Part shown: one piece after another, positions 34,719 to 45,756 of the stretch
Numbering within the stretch: the first letter of the stretch is position 1
Layout: every line of letters begins with the position of its first letter
From: Buxus sempervirens
Lineage: Eukaryota > Streptophyta > Magnoliopsida > Buxales > Buxaceae
Length of the DNA stretch: 64,000 nucleotides
Direction: 5' to 3'
Assembly (NCBI GenBank): GCA_947561395.2
Contig: OX387194.1
Span: 13,874,048 to 13,938,047 of the forward strand
Program-made: the position numbers and the translations under genes
The notes under the pieces: generated by a model
The model's database searches: none
Told to the model about the DNA's origin: nothing
Seen by the model: the letters and a program-made list of their open reading frames with translations, nothing else

Positions 34719-36332
34719 CTAGTCAATGAAGGGTAGCTCATCTGCTCCTTCTTCTTGGTTGCCTTCTGTCATGGCAAAAAAGGCTCCAACGTCCTCAGAA
34801 AAATCCTGCTCCTGCTCTGCCCGTGGCTCAAGCTCAACCAATGCTTTGGTAGGTGGAGGTGGAACATATGGTTGCAAGGTAGGGATATAAGGTTTTTGAA
34901 ACGGGTTGATATTATAGTATGGAGGTTTTAACTGATCCTGAGGAGGAGATAGTTGAATCATATGAGAAAGTTTAGGAAAAGTTTCCTTGATATGAGGGAA
35001 TTTCATGTCTTCCCACTACTTCTGTCCTTTCCAAACTCTTGACTTGGACCCCAATCCTACTCTATGGACCAGTTTCTTGGCCTTTACCGGTTCTATCCTT
35101 CCTTGCAGGTTAACCCCCAGACCTTTTCCAGGGTGGAAATTGTACTTTCCCAGCACATTCTTGACCATCTTCTCAGCACAAGTCATCTTCTCTAGTTTTT
35201 CCTGGTACCCTCCAAGTATAAAATTGACAGTTTCAAATTGGAAAGAGTGAAATGCCAACTTGTCTGCAGTCATTTCCATGTTTATGTAGGGTACATCAGG
35301 GGACCAAATGGGAGGAACTAAATTTTCAGCTAAGACTATAATCACCTTTTGCCCTCTAATATATTTAACTCTTTGGTGGAGAGTAGATGGTATGGCCCTA
35401 GCTGTATGAATCAATGGCCTTCCTAGGAGTAGGTTGAAGGCTGCAGGTATATCTATCACTTCAAATGTGATATTAAAAATATACGGTCCAATTGTGACCG
35501 GCAGTTCAACCTCCCCTAGGGAGTGTGTCTTTGAGCTATCAAAAGCTCTTATGATTTTTCCATTTTGCTTGATTTTATTTTGCTCCAGACCGAGCTTTAC
35601 AAAGGTAATTAATGGGCAGACATTCAGAACCGACCTATTATCAATTAAAACCCGGGCTATCATGCAACCCTTACTAAGCACAGCTATGTGCAAAGGATCA
35701 ACATGATGGTACCCTACTGGACTAATTTCAGTCTCAGAAAAAGTTATGACATTATGGGATAGAATCTGCCCAACCATCTTGCCTAGTTGGTCTGGTTCAA
35801 TATTTTTAGGCACATGTGCCCCCTGAAGTATCCTTAACAAGGATTCCCTATGTTTCTCAAAATTCAACAATAATCCCAGTATTGAGATCTGGGCAGGGAC
35901 TTTGTTCAACTGTTCGACAACATTAAACCCACTCTTTTTAATTAGCTTAATGAGGTCAGCAGCCTCACTGTCAATTACCTGAGGGGCATCATCCCCTACC
36001 TTAGCCTTTCCCTTGTTTTTCTCTTTCTCAGCTTCTTCCTTCCCATTTTCTTTCTGTTTCTCTTCCTCACCTGTGCATTTTCCCAACCTCATCATGAGGT
36101 TTACTTCTTTCTTGCTTTCTCCCTCAACTGCAGGAAATGTGGTGGTGTAGCCTTCACTGTAGTTCCATGGTACAGCTGATTCAGAGTAAGAAGGCTTTGG
36201 GACATTTATCACAAGGGGAGGAAGCTTGGTCCTGGATGCAGAAGTCTGAGTAGGAGGAACATCTACAGCCAATGGTGGAAGTTTGTTTTGGTTGAGGGGT
36301 TGCAGAAGTGATTGATGCATTGAGATGGTCAC
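34719..36332 (-). CDS. Protease and gag-pol linker region of the Tat/Ogre element (fossil)
   Basis: Minus strand. Contains a retropepsin-like domain around 35300-35720 (MIARVLIDNRSVLNVCPL, then FEVIDIPAAFNLLLGRPLIH), the usual Tat-lineage protease setting, followed by a G-patch-like tail (HPGKGLGVNLQGR). The N-terminal half is K/E-rich. Whole in outline, with a small number of breaks. Confidence 0.82.
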
Positions 36333-38241
36333 AGTTTATGACCAATGGCGGTTTTGATAGAGCGGGTGAAGAATGGGTGGATGGATTGCAATTGATTACC
36401 AGAGGTGGCTTTGCAATATTTAATTGGGCCATGAGGGAGGAGGCCCGGTCCAAAGCAGAGCTAATGCTCTCAGCAGTACGATCATTCCCTTTTGAAATCA
36501 CATTTACCTCTTTATCGCTATTTCTTCTGTCAAAATAAACTTTGACCGTTGTCCCTATAGAAGCAATTAACTGGGATAGGTGAAAGGTTATTTTATCAGA
36601 AGAAATGACCCCTATGACATTAGGTGGGCCTGCCCCATGATGCTGAGGCAAAGGGTTTTGTCCAATATCTGTTCTGGGAGGATTGGAAGCCCTTGTATTG
36701 AAAGTCAGGGTATTCTGGTCAAGCAAATTCTGAATGGCATGTTTCAAAGGCCAACACTTGTCAGTAGGGTGCCCAGGTGCACCCATGTGGAAATCGCAAG
36801 TGGTGGAGGGGTCAAAATTTCTCCCCTTAGATGCATTCGGATTTGATTCTCTTAAGGTAATATATCCTGCTTGCAATAAAGTAGGTAGCAATTGGGACGG
36901 AGACATTGGAATAGGGGTGAAAACCCTATTTCTCCTTGCTGCAAAATAGGCATCCCTTTCTTCCTTAGTAAAAGCCCTCTTTTGGTCTAAGGGTGCTGCT
37001 GGAACATTAACCCTCATAGGGGTCTGGGTAGATGAAGCAGATGGAGTAGGAAACGGAGTGGGTATATTGATTTGTATGGGCTTGTTAGGGCCTGATGGTT
37101 GCTATACCATGTTTACCTCCCCATCCTTCCTATTCACATTCTTCTTCATGCCATTCCCCTTCTTCAGATTGGAGTTCTGTTGACTGACCATAGCATAATG
37201 ATCAATTATTTTACCTGACCTGATCCCATCTTCGATTCGGTCGGCCACTTGTACCAAGGCCGCGAAATTAGTGGTGGTCTAACCCACCAAATGGCTATAG
37301 AATGGTTGGCCCAATGTACTGATGAAAATAGAAATCATCTCTTGCTCCAACATAGGTGGCCTAACCTGAGAGGTAGTCTCCCTCCATCTCTTGGCATACT
37401 GTCTTACAGATTCATCCTTGCTTTTGCTCATCCTCATTATATCGTACCTGTCTGGCATGATCTCTGAATTAAACCTGTACTGAGCTAAGAAGGCATCTGC
37501 TAGGTCCTTCCATCTTCTGATCTTTCCATGGTCTAAGGTGGCAAACCACCTCAAAGCAGTTCCAGTCACGCTCCTTTGAAAGAGCTAAATCAGTATGCAT
37601 TCATCCCGCCCGAACTGGCATAGGGTATCGCAGTACAACTTCATATGACTCATGGGGCAGCCAATGCCATCATATTTGTCCAGGTCTGGGCACTTGAACT
37701 TGGCCATTAGGTTCACGTTGGGGTATAGGCACAAGTCTTTAAAATTGGTGCCCCCAAAGTTGTTCACCCCTTTAACCTTCCTCAGTTCCTCTTGGATCAT
37801 CTCCAGTCTATGCATGAATTTCTTTTCCATTTCTTCCCTCATTCTTTCTTTTTCCTTTGCTTTCTCCGATTTAACTGTCTCATCCCTGATCAATATAGGT
37901 TCAGGGGTGGGTTCATAAATGGGTTTAGGAATAGGTTGAACCGGAGGTGAAATATTGATTTGGGATGGAGGTGCTGGGTTGGAAGTGGATGCTTGGTTCT
38001 GGGCTTGCACTTGTTGGGCTTGCACCTGTTGGGCCTGCACCGACAGTATGTTCTCTAGCATTCGGGCTAGTCCTGTCACTTGCTCCTGGAGCAGGGCAAC
38101 ATCTGGGTTAGGGACATCAGCTTCATTCTCAATGGGATTCATGGTGCGAGCTCTTGATTTGGTTACAGGAGCTATGGTTGCAAGTGTATTGGTACCTGGA
38201 AAAAAAAATAAAGAAAACATCAGTTCCAATTTTAATCTCAT
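36181..38241 (-). CDS. Gag region of the Tat/Ogre element (fossil)
   Basis: Minus strand. The N-terminal part is rich in Gln with a short VQAQQ repeat and has a charged coiled-coil stretch. Capsid-like phrases ALRWFATLDHGKIRRWKDLA and DESVRQYAKRWRETTSQVRP follow, then a CCHC-like CDFHMGAPGHPTDKC and a Pro-rich tail. This is the retrotransposon gag fold of Ty3/gypsy elements. It carries several breaks. Confidence 0.87.
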
Positions 38242-38325
38242 TTACATACCTATGAATGCCTATGTGCAACCTAGGTGAACACGAGTTTGGATTTTTTTTT
38301 TTTGAAAAGAAAAATTGTTGGAATA

Positions 38326-39128
38326 TTCTAAGGCTTCCAGAGGGCCCACAATCAAAGTCTGAAATTCAAAGGCTTTCAGAGACCCAAAGATATTTTTGGA
38401 AAAAGTCTGAAATTTAAAGACTTTCAGAGGCCCGAAGAAAAAGATCTGAAATTCAAAGGCTTTCAGAGGCCCAAAAAAATCTAAAATTCAAAGGCTTTCA
38501 GAGGCCCAAAAGAGTTTTTGAAAAAGGTGTAAAATTCAAAGGCTTTCAGAGACCCAAAGAAAAAGATTTGAAATTCAAAGGCTTTCAAAGGCCCAAAGAA
38601 ACAAAATCTGAAATTTAAAGGCTTCTAAAGGCCTAAAGAAAAAGATCTGAAATTCAAAGGCTTTCAGAGGCCCAAAAGATTTTTGAAAGTCTGAAATTCA
38701 AAGGTTTTCAGAGGCCCAAAAGATTTTTTTTGAAAAAGGTCTGAAATTCAAAGGCTTTCAGAGGCCCAAAAGATCTGAAATTCAAAGGCTTTCAGAGGCC
38801 TAAAAATCTGAAATTCAAAGGCTTTCAGAGGCCCAAAAAAATTTGGAAAAAGGTCTAAAATTCAAAGGCTTTCAGAGGCCCAAAGATCTGAAATTTAAAG
38901 GCTTTCAGAGGCCCAAAAAATTTTGGAAAAAAAATCTGAAATTCAAAGGCTTTCAGAGGCCCAAAGATCTGAAATTCAAAGGATTTCAGAGGCCCAAAAA
39001 ATTTTGGAAAAATGTCTGAAATTCAAAGGCTTTCAAAGGCCCAAAGATCTGAAATTCAAAGGCTTTTAGAGGCCCAAAAAATTTTGGAAAAAGGTCTGAA
39101 ATTCAAAGGCTTTCAGATGCCCAAAGAT
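38326..39128. repeat. Tandem repeat array in the retrotransposon leader
   Basis: About 20 copies of a 30-48-bp unit close to TCTGAAATTCAAAGGCTTTC followed by AGAGGCCCAAA, with a variable A/T spacer containing TTTTTGGAAAAAGG in some copies. It lies between the primer-binding site and gag, on the transcribed leader side of the element. The GGCTTTCAGAGGCC core is short and partly self-complementary (GGC...GCC). Confidence 0.93.
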
Positions 39129-39221
39129 TTTTTTTTTTTAAACATTTTATTCAAACTCATTTTCCTTTATTACTTAAGGTTAAAGGAACAAAATTCAGTG
39201 GAAAAACTGTTTAAAATTGAA

Positions 39222-39345
39222 TTTCCCGTAAAAACCGTATATAGTATACGGTCTGGCTTTGCCTGCATTTAAATTACGGGTGAGCCTTGCCCGCATAACC
39301 AATACGGGTAAGCCCAGCCCGTATACTAATTGCGGTTTTACGGGA
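39222..39345. repeat. Alternating CCCGTA/TACGGG arm cluster in the gag leader
   Basis: An outer pair TCCCGTAAAA...TTTTACGGGA encloses a perfect hairpin ACCGTATA-TAG-TATACGGT (39233-39251) and two imperfect units with ACGGGTGAGCCTTGCCCG and TACGGG...CCCGTA. This is the most elaborate of the five copies. Confidence 0.85.
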
Positions 39346-40596
39346 CCTTTTCCTTTTTTTCAGTTTTTACATGATTTGATCACTTTGATTACTCATCCAA
39401 ACATACGGTTCACCTATGCAAGGCTTCTAAACTGTCCCAAAGTGGACTTTGACCCTACTTGAAAAAATGCATGCTTAGAAGGGCACATGTTCCCTCCAAA
39501 TTAGCCACCAAACTCAAGACTTTGGTACCCTTTTGTTGCCTCTTGTATGAACATTGGGTAGGATCAATTCTGATAAAAGTTGAAAACTCTTCCTATGGGC
39601 TACACCAATTTTAAGATACATACCTCATTGGGAACAATTTCATCCCAAACATATGGACACCATGACACTTACATGATATGAAAGTAATGCTGAAATTAAG
39701 GTTACCTTGTTACCTTGTTTACCTCCAATATGACATCCACATTATGCCCTGATTTGTAAGCCATGCAAACGGCCTTCCCTCAATTACAAACCCATATCCC
39801 CACGTAATTGTGTACTTTAGCCAAAAACGTGTATCTCCACCTTCAAGCGTAGGGGTTTTGGGTTTTGGCTTAATGGCAACTTAGAACTCAAGCCTAGTGA
39901 TGACCAGAATCAAATCACAGATCCACGTTATCATCACATCATTAGCCCAAAGTTCTAAGGTGAATGTTTTCACTTTCGCTTTCTGAAGTAACGACCTCGT
40001 TGCGCCAAGCTACACACATTCGGGTTCAACTTCTTATAGGTTATAGGTAGGCTGTGTAAAAAAAGAAAAATGTGCACAGTGCATTTGTAAAGAGTAGGTA
40101 CATTCACAACATCCCAGCCCCTTGCCACTCTTTTCGTAGCCATGCATATACAAACCAAGGCATATAGGGAGCATATCAAAGCAAGTAAACATAAGTAAAC
40201 AAGCAACCCTATAGTACCTAAACATGCTCACAAAAATCACCCAAATCATGCCAACATGCGCTCATATTATACAACCAAAAATACATCATAGAAAACATCC
40301 TGGAAATTAAAACATGCATATTAAAATACAGCAAGAAATAAGCATGGTTTATCAAAACAACCCTCCCCTACGCATGTTTCTAGAAACAATCCTATAAATC
40401 AAAATTAAGCATGTTTCTACCCCCATGAACTTTTAAGCAATAATTCAGATTTAAAACATACCAAGCATGCTTAATAACACCAAATAGCAAGCAAAACAAT
40501 AAAACATGTCAAATATGCTAGAAAAACACAAAATAGCAAGCAAAACCAAAACATCAAAAGCATGAACACAAAAAGCAAAAGGCTGAAATCCACAAG
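39346..40596. other. Retrotransposon 5' leader without recognised coding sequence
   Basis: Lies between the primer-binding site and the tandem array. No domain or long frame with sensible composition is seen on the element's strand. Confidence 0.5.
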
Positions 40597-40614
40597 TCCC
40601 CAGCGGAGTCGCCA
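40597..40614 (-). promoter_or_regulatory. Primer-binding site of the Tat/Ogre element
   Basis: On the minus strand TGGCGACTCCGCTGGGGA starts two bases after the end of the 5' LTR. This wording is typical of the tRNA-derived primer site used by the Tat/Ogre lineage. Confidence 0.82.
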
Positions 40615-40616
40615 GT

Positions 40617-42429
40617 TGTGAAACATGGAAAAATCAATTTAATGATTTCCTAATCATCACGAGGGATTCATTAAAAGAAAGAGTCGCCACCATTCTTTTT
40701 AGGTGTGAATGGACACCAAAAATCTCAAATAAGCACACAAAAAGGCAAATTTAGGGTAAAAATAACCCTATTAAAAAAACAACCAGAGATGGGTAAGGGG
40801 ATTAGGTTATAAATAGGGAAAGGTGTTAGGCACCCCTATTCATCCACACAAAGTGGTTGCCAAGTATTATTCATGTTTTTCAAAGGAAAAAAAAAGGCTT
40901 ACTAATCAAAACAAAAATAAAAGAATGTATGACTTTTTTCCATGTGAATGATCCAATTGATTCTAGATCCTTCTTATGAAAACAAGAGCCATTTACTTGG
41001 GCTTCATGATTGACTGAAATCAAGATAAAGAAAACAAATCTAAAGTGGAAACTTCAAAAATCTGGCTTCTAGTTAAATTCTAGAAATCTTGAAAAATATG
41101 ATTTTTATAAAATATTTCAGAATTGAACTTGAACAGTCCAGGACATAGATATAGCCCATATTTCATATTAGATCAAGAAATCAAAACCAAAAATACCCAC
41201 GTTGATGAAGAACATCCAAAGGGGAGAACTTAGACCGTAGGGTCTTCTCTCAAAAGTGAAAAAGGACTCAAAAACCACATCATGAAACCCTAGAAATTAC
41301 TTTTAGGCCTCTGAATCCAGATCTATCATATAGATGATGATAGATCCAGGATCTTAGCCTAATATCCCAAAAATCACGAAAACAATGCTGTAGGTGCAAA
41401 AGTGGTGAAAATCTCAATTTTAGGAAAAAAAAAAAAAAGAGGATTTCTTGTTATAAACATCATAGATTCATAAGATTCATTCAGATTCAATCACAAGATC
41501 ATTAAAACATGATCAGGATATCAAAAGCAACCATATCTCACAAATTAGAGCACATGGGGGCCTACCCTACGGATCCACCTGTTCTCTTTTCCCCTAGCTC
41601 TCTCTTCACGTTTTATGGCTAGAGAGACTCTTTAGGTACTTGGAGATAGGTTTGGGTACACAAACACAATCAAAGGCCTTATTCTAAAAGAAAAGAGAAA
41701 AACAAATTATGGGGTTTTATTCTAGGGATCCACCTGTTCCCCTTTCCCCTATCTCTCTCTTCACGTTTTACGGCTAGAGAGACTCTTGAAGTACTTAGAG
41801 ACAAGTTTAGGAATACATAATAAAAGAAGGCCTTATTCTATAGCAACGGAGAAGAATAGATTAATTCTAGAATTAAAAACAAAAAATAAAAATAAATAAA
41901 AGGGAAAAGGGACTTACCTAGATTGAGCAAACAGAGCAGCAAGGATTTCTCTCTTCACTTGGAGCTCCTTAGACTTCAAATTTTCGTGGCCCTTTGCTTG
42001 AGGATCTGCCCTCTATTTATAGGCAAGCCCAGGGGTATGGCTGGTCCAGAAGGATATACCATGATCCACCAGATTGGGTTAAAAATAAGGATAATGCCCA
42101 TCCATGGCCAACAAAGATAAGTTAAGCGAATAAAAGAGATAATTCACTCATCTAAAGAGATATTGGGATGCAAATAAGGCTCAGAAATCGAGCAAGGATA
42201 AAATTCGCACAAATCTCCTGCGCCCGTAAATATATTGCGGGCAAGTGGTGTCCGCATTTTTATTACGGGTGCTGCGTGCCCGTATAACAATTTCGGGTGC
42301 GACCAGCCCACAATACAATACGGGCAATGCATACTTGATCATATTTTATGTATTTTTGATCTGTTTTAAGCCCCAATCACATGTTTTCAATTATTTTCTC
42401 ATTTTGTAGTGCAATTTGGGGTGTCTACA
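40617..42429 (-). repeat. 5' LTR of the Tat/Ogre element
   Basis: Minus strand start TGTAGACACCCCAAATTG at 42429, end CATGTTTCACA at 40617, 1813 bp. Near-collinear with the 3' LTR. Includes the shared ~155-bp internal duplication (CTCTCTCTTCACGTTTTA copies near 41600 and 41756). Confidence 0.95.
42221..42335. repeat. Alternating CCCGTA/TACGGG arm cluster, copy in the 5' LTR
   Basis: GCCCGTAA-ATATA-TTGCGGGC, then TGCGGGCA-AGTGG-TGTCCGCA, TTACGGGT...TGCCCGTA, and TTCGGGTG...CAGCCCACAA follow in a row. It corresponds base for base to 17265-17370 apart from several substitutions, some on opposite sides of a stem. Confidence 0.87.
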
Positions 42430-42625
42430 CCTATGCTTTACAAAACCTTACTCGAAAACAAAATATTTTATCTTAGTAATCAAGTTCTATCTCATATTTA
42501 AATAGAGTTCAAAACCTCCTTATTCAAGAGCCATTTTGAAGATAGAACCTGATTACTAGGACAAAAGAAAATGAAGAAAGAAAAAAAATGATAACTTTGT
42601 TAAGAGTCCTTGTTCAGGGATTTGC

Positions 42626-44894
42626 TATAAAACCCCAAATTTTTACAAAATAAATAAATAAATAATAAATGAAAGAAAATATGAGTTTAAGTCCTAGTTA
42701 AAATAAAAAGTGAAGATTTAGAGGATAAGTAATTCAAATAAGTAGTAAGTTGTTAATAAAAAAGGAATTTTGAGGAAATTAGCCTAAAAGGGTATTTTGG
42801 TAATTTTTAGAAAAGTGTAATTTATGAAATAAATCATTAAAGGATAATTAAGATTAGGAAATAAAAAATAATAATTTATTTAAACAAGTTAGAAATTAAA
42901 AAGAAGTAATGAAAGCCTAAAAGAGGAAAAAGGGTAATTAGGAGATTTCAAGTCTTAATTGGGAGAAAAAGTAACTAATTTGGGTTTAAGGTGATATTTA
43001 GGATTTAAGAGAGTGATAGGCATGAAATTAGGCTGTAAGGAGTGTTTAGATAATAAGAAACATAATTAGTATTGTTTAAGTAGAAAAATAGAAGGTGGAG
43101 AAAAAAGTAGGAATTAATTAGAATAAGTTAGACTTTAACTAGACCACCATAGGGTTGGGTTAGACCAATTAAAGGAACCTATTCGGGTTGGTTTAGGATT
43201 CCTATAGCTTAGTATAAATAGCAGAAGAAGGGTTTAAAAGAGAGAATTTTCGTGGGTTAAAATATGAGAGAAAAGAAGAGGAAGAAGAGAAGAAGGCTGC
43301 TGCCGGAGCTGTCCGACCAGCCATCTTCAAATAGCAATCGGGGAAAATCCATATGGTGGATCGACTTCAAATTCGTAGGTTTTGATCTTCACTCATGGAA
43401 CTACAATGTAAACGGTGGAGATTTGAATTGCAGAACTCTAGCTTGGTGCATTTGAGAGCAAACGTTGGGTCCAGGATTAGAAACTTCAAAAGAAGATGGA
43501 TCTTAGCGTATAAGGCAAATAGTAACCCTTGAAAACTAGAGGAACTGCATGATTTCGTTTTCTGTGATTTAATATGGTTTGAATGGATCGGTCGGAACTG
43601 GATTTACATGGAATCAAAGGGTTTATATTTTAGTGATTAGTATTCTTAAAGGATTTGTTAAACTAATGAAGAAAACTTGGTTTGATCATGCAAATAATCG
43701 TAGGATGGTATTTAATTGATAAGAATTAATCTAGAGAGCTTTAGATATGATTTAGAATGTTAGTAGATTAATTTAGACTGAATAAACTTAAAGCAAAAGC
43801 CTAAAAATCCGAATTTGGAAAATCTAGAATTTTTAACTGAAAAATTGAACTAGCGCCTAGGACCACCCAAGACCGCCTAGCCTGTAGAGATAGGCGCTCT
43901 CTTCAGAAAATTCAGAATTTTGGGATTTTTGTCATACGATCAAATACCTAGTAATTTTTCTAATAAAATAATCATTCTATCAACTTTATAAGGACCTAAT
44001 TAAGGTATAGAAATTTATAAATTATATTTTGTAAATAACCAAGTAATTGAAAGTCCTAAGGATAGATTAGAGTATGAAAAGGACTAAATTGAAAGTAGCA
44101 ACAACCAGAATAATACTATGTCTGGAGGGACACCCCCGTGCGCCGCTGGTGATTCCCTATACATGTGGATCTGTGGCCACACTCCATGTTCAGATTTCGG
44201 TGCTGCATGCTGGTGGTACCTCCAACTTTGCACGGTTCGTGCGCAATAAGTCGATGACTACGGCTCTTATCTAAGGTGATGTTCACAGGTTTGAGTGTCT
44301 TAGTAGTTTTGCCTTTAAGCCGCACGGTGAATAACATTTGGTTGAGTGTCATCTCAAAAACTTATCATCTTTGTGAGTTCTGCAATGGCACGTGTTTTAT
44401 CGCTTTTGTCGGTTTTACCTCGATAACATCTTTTTGCTGGTATTTATGCACGATTATCTGTTTTATCGCTTTATTTGGATTGCCATCTATAAACTTGAAT
44501 TTATCGCCTTATCGTTGATTAATTGCATACCTCATGACTATTTGCTTAAATTAGACTGTTTCTAATTGCATGCACCTGCTACTTGCTAAGATGTAAATCT
44601 CATTCTATTTTCCCCTATTTTTCAGGTTTGCTTGGAGAGATCGCGAAGATGGGGTTTTATTTGATAGATAGAATTGTAATTGATATTATTGAATAAAGAA
44701 TTGTTTTACTTCCCACCAAAACTCTAATGTAATAAATTAGTTTTAAAATTATTGTGAATCTTAGTTTGTATCTGACCCCAGCTTCGTGGTAACACCTCAG
44801 GTTTGGTTGTTGAACCGGACTTGGGTTGTTATAGTAGCAAACCGAGTTCGGGTTGGGTGCCGGTTTTGCACTGACCCGGGTTTGGGGCGTTACA
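42626..44894. mobile_element. Solo LTR, long-LTR family with ...GGGCGTTACA end
   Basis: TSD TTTGC at 42621-42625 and 44895-44899. The left end reads TATAAAACCCC (family start is probably TGTAAAACCC as at 58611), the right end GGGGCGTTACA. It shares ordered blocks with 58611-63076, for example GACCAGCCA near 43315 against 60510 and CTCATGGAA near 43392 against 60585. No gag-pol is inside. Length and termini suggest a Ty3/gypsy (perhaps Tekay/Del-like) LTR; family is inferred. Confidence 0.8.
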
Positions 44895-44899
44895 TTTGC

Positions 44900-45425
44900 C
44901 AATAGGCAAAATCTTATTTTGCCCATTGGCAAAATCTCTAAAGAAGACTCTTAAAAATTAGAAAAGATGAGAAGATTAGTGTGGTTTGGAGTGGGCAGGG
45001 TTAGGCCTATATATAGAATACCAAAAGTGGTTTTTTACCACATCTACCCTTAAATATTATTGTTATTTGACTGTTGGAATGGTAGAAATGGTCATTTTGC
45101 TGTCAATTACAAGTATATCCCCCTGATATGACTATTATATAACTTTTGAGGAATAAGAGCCTATCTTAAGAGCCTATCTTAAGGCCATTGATGAGAAGGT
45201 ATGGGGAAGTGTTGAGAGAAGCTAGACTCCACCCACTGTTACTGTAGATGGTGAAGGAATCCCTCATAATTCTTTCTTGCCTTCGCATCAAAGAAAGCAT
45301 TTTCTTCAATCCTAGGCCTCTTTTTGGAATTTTTGGCAACTAGGGACTTGGTTCTAACCATCTAGGATGAGGATAAAAAGAGTCTAAACCCGTATTTATC
45401 AGAAGTGTGTAAGCATGATTTGACT
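44900..45425. other. Short spacer without recognised gene
   Basis: Contains a small inverted pair GCCAATAGGCAAAATC / TTTTGCCCATTGGC at about 44898-44936 next to the solo LTR end. Otherwise nothing recognised. Confidence 0.45.
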
Positions 45426-45429
45426 CTGC

Positions 45430-45756
45430 GTTGCTGATAACATTATCAATAATGTTATGGATGAAGATTCTGCATCTGCCTTATGGACCAAGTTGGAACA
45501 GCTCTACCTAGCCAAGAGCTTGACCAACAAGCTCCATCTAAAGCGTCAACTATATTGGCTGAAGATGGATGAAGGCCAAAATCCGATGGAACACCTGAAC
45601 CTGTTTAATGGTGTGCTAGATCAACTGCGCAAGGTTGATTTAAAGATCAAGGGAGAAGATAAGGCCCTTTTACTTCTTACCTCGCTTCCTGATTTATATG
45701 ACAATTTGGTCACCACTTTACTGTATGGTAAAGATACAATAACTTTGGAACAAGTA
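45430..45756 (+). CDS. Ty1/copia gag fragment (fossil) upstream of the copia LTR
   Basis: The frame contains ALWTKLEQLYLAKSLTNKLH, LKMDEGQNPMEHLNLFNGVL and LLLLTSLPDLYDNLVTTLLY, the UBN2-type gag domain of plant copia elements. It ends exactly where the copia LTR starts. Only this internal portion is left, so it is a truncated relic. Confidence 0.85.

Larger units (their letters stand above)
12034..42429 (-). mobile_element. Large Tat/Ogre-like Ty3/gypsy LTR retrotransposon (nested, fossil)
   Basis: Target duplication CCTAT lies at 12029-12033 and 42430-42434. Both LTRs are present, about 1.8 kb each once a nested insertion is discounted. A primer-binding site borders the right LTR and a purine-rich tract borders the left LTR, so the element runs on the minus strand: 5' LTR, leader with tandem repeats, gag, protease, reverse transcriptase, RNase H, integrase, then two antisense gene modules, then 3' LTR. 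Total span is 30.4 kb, about 21 kb without the 3.6-kb solo LTR and the 5.7-kb hAT insertion. Overall architecture is whole but the coding region is broken at several points. LTRs look about 95% identical by eye over the parts compared, suggesting insertion a few million years ago at most. Confidence 0.93.

Noticed and set aside
38326-39128. CRISPR-like array
   Set aside because: Repeat and spacer lengths vary, spacers are similar to each other, and the setting is a plant retrotransposon leader.
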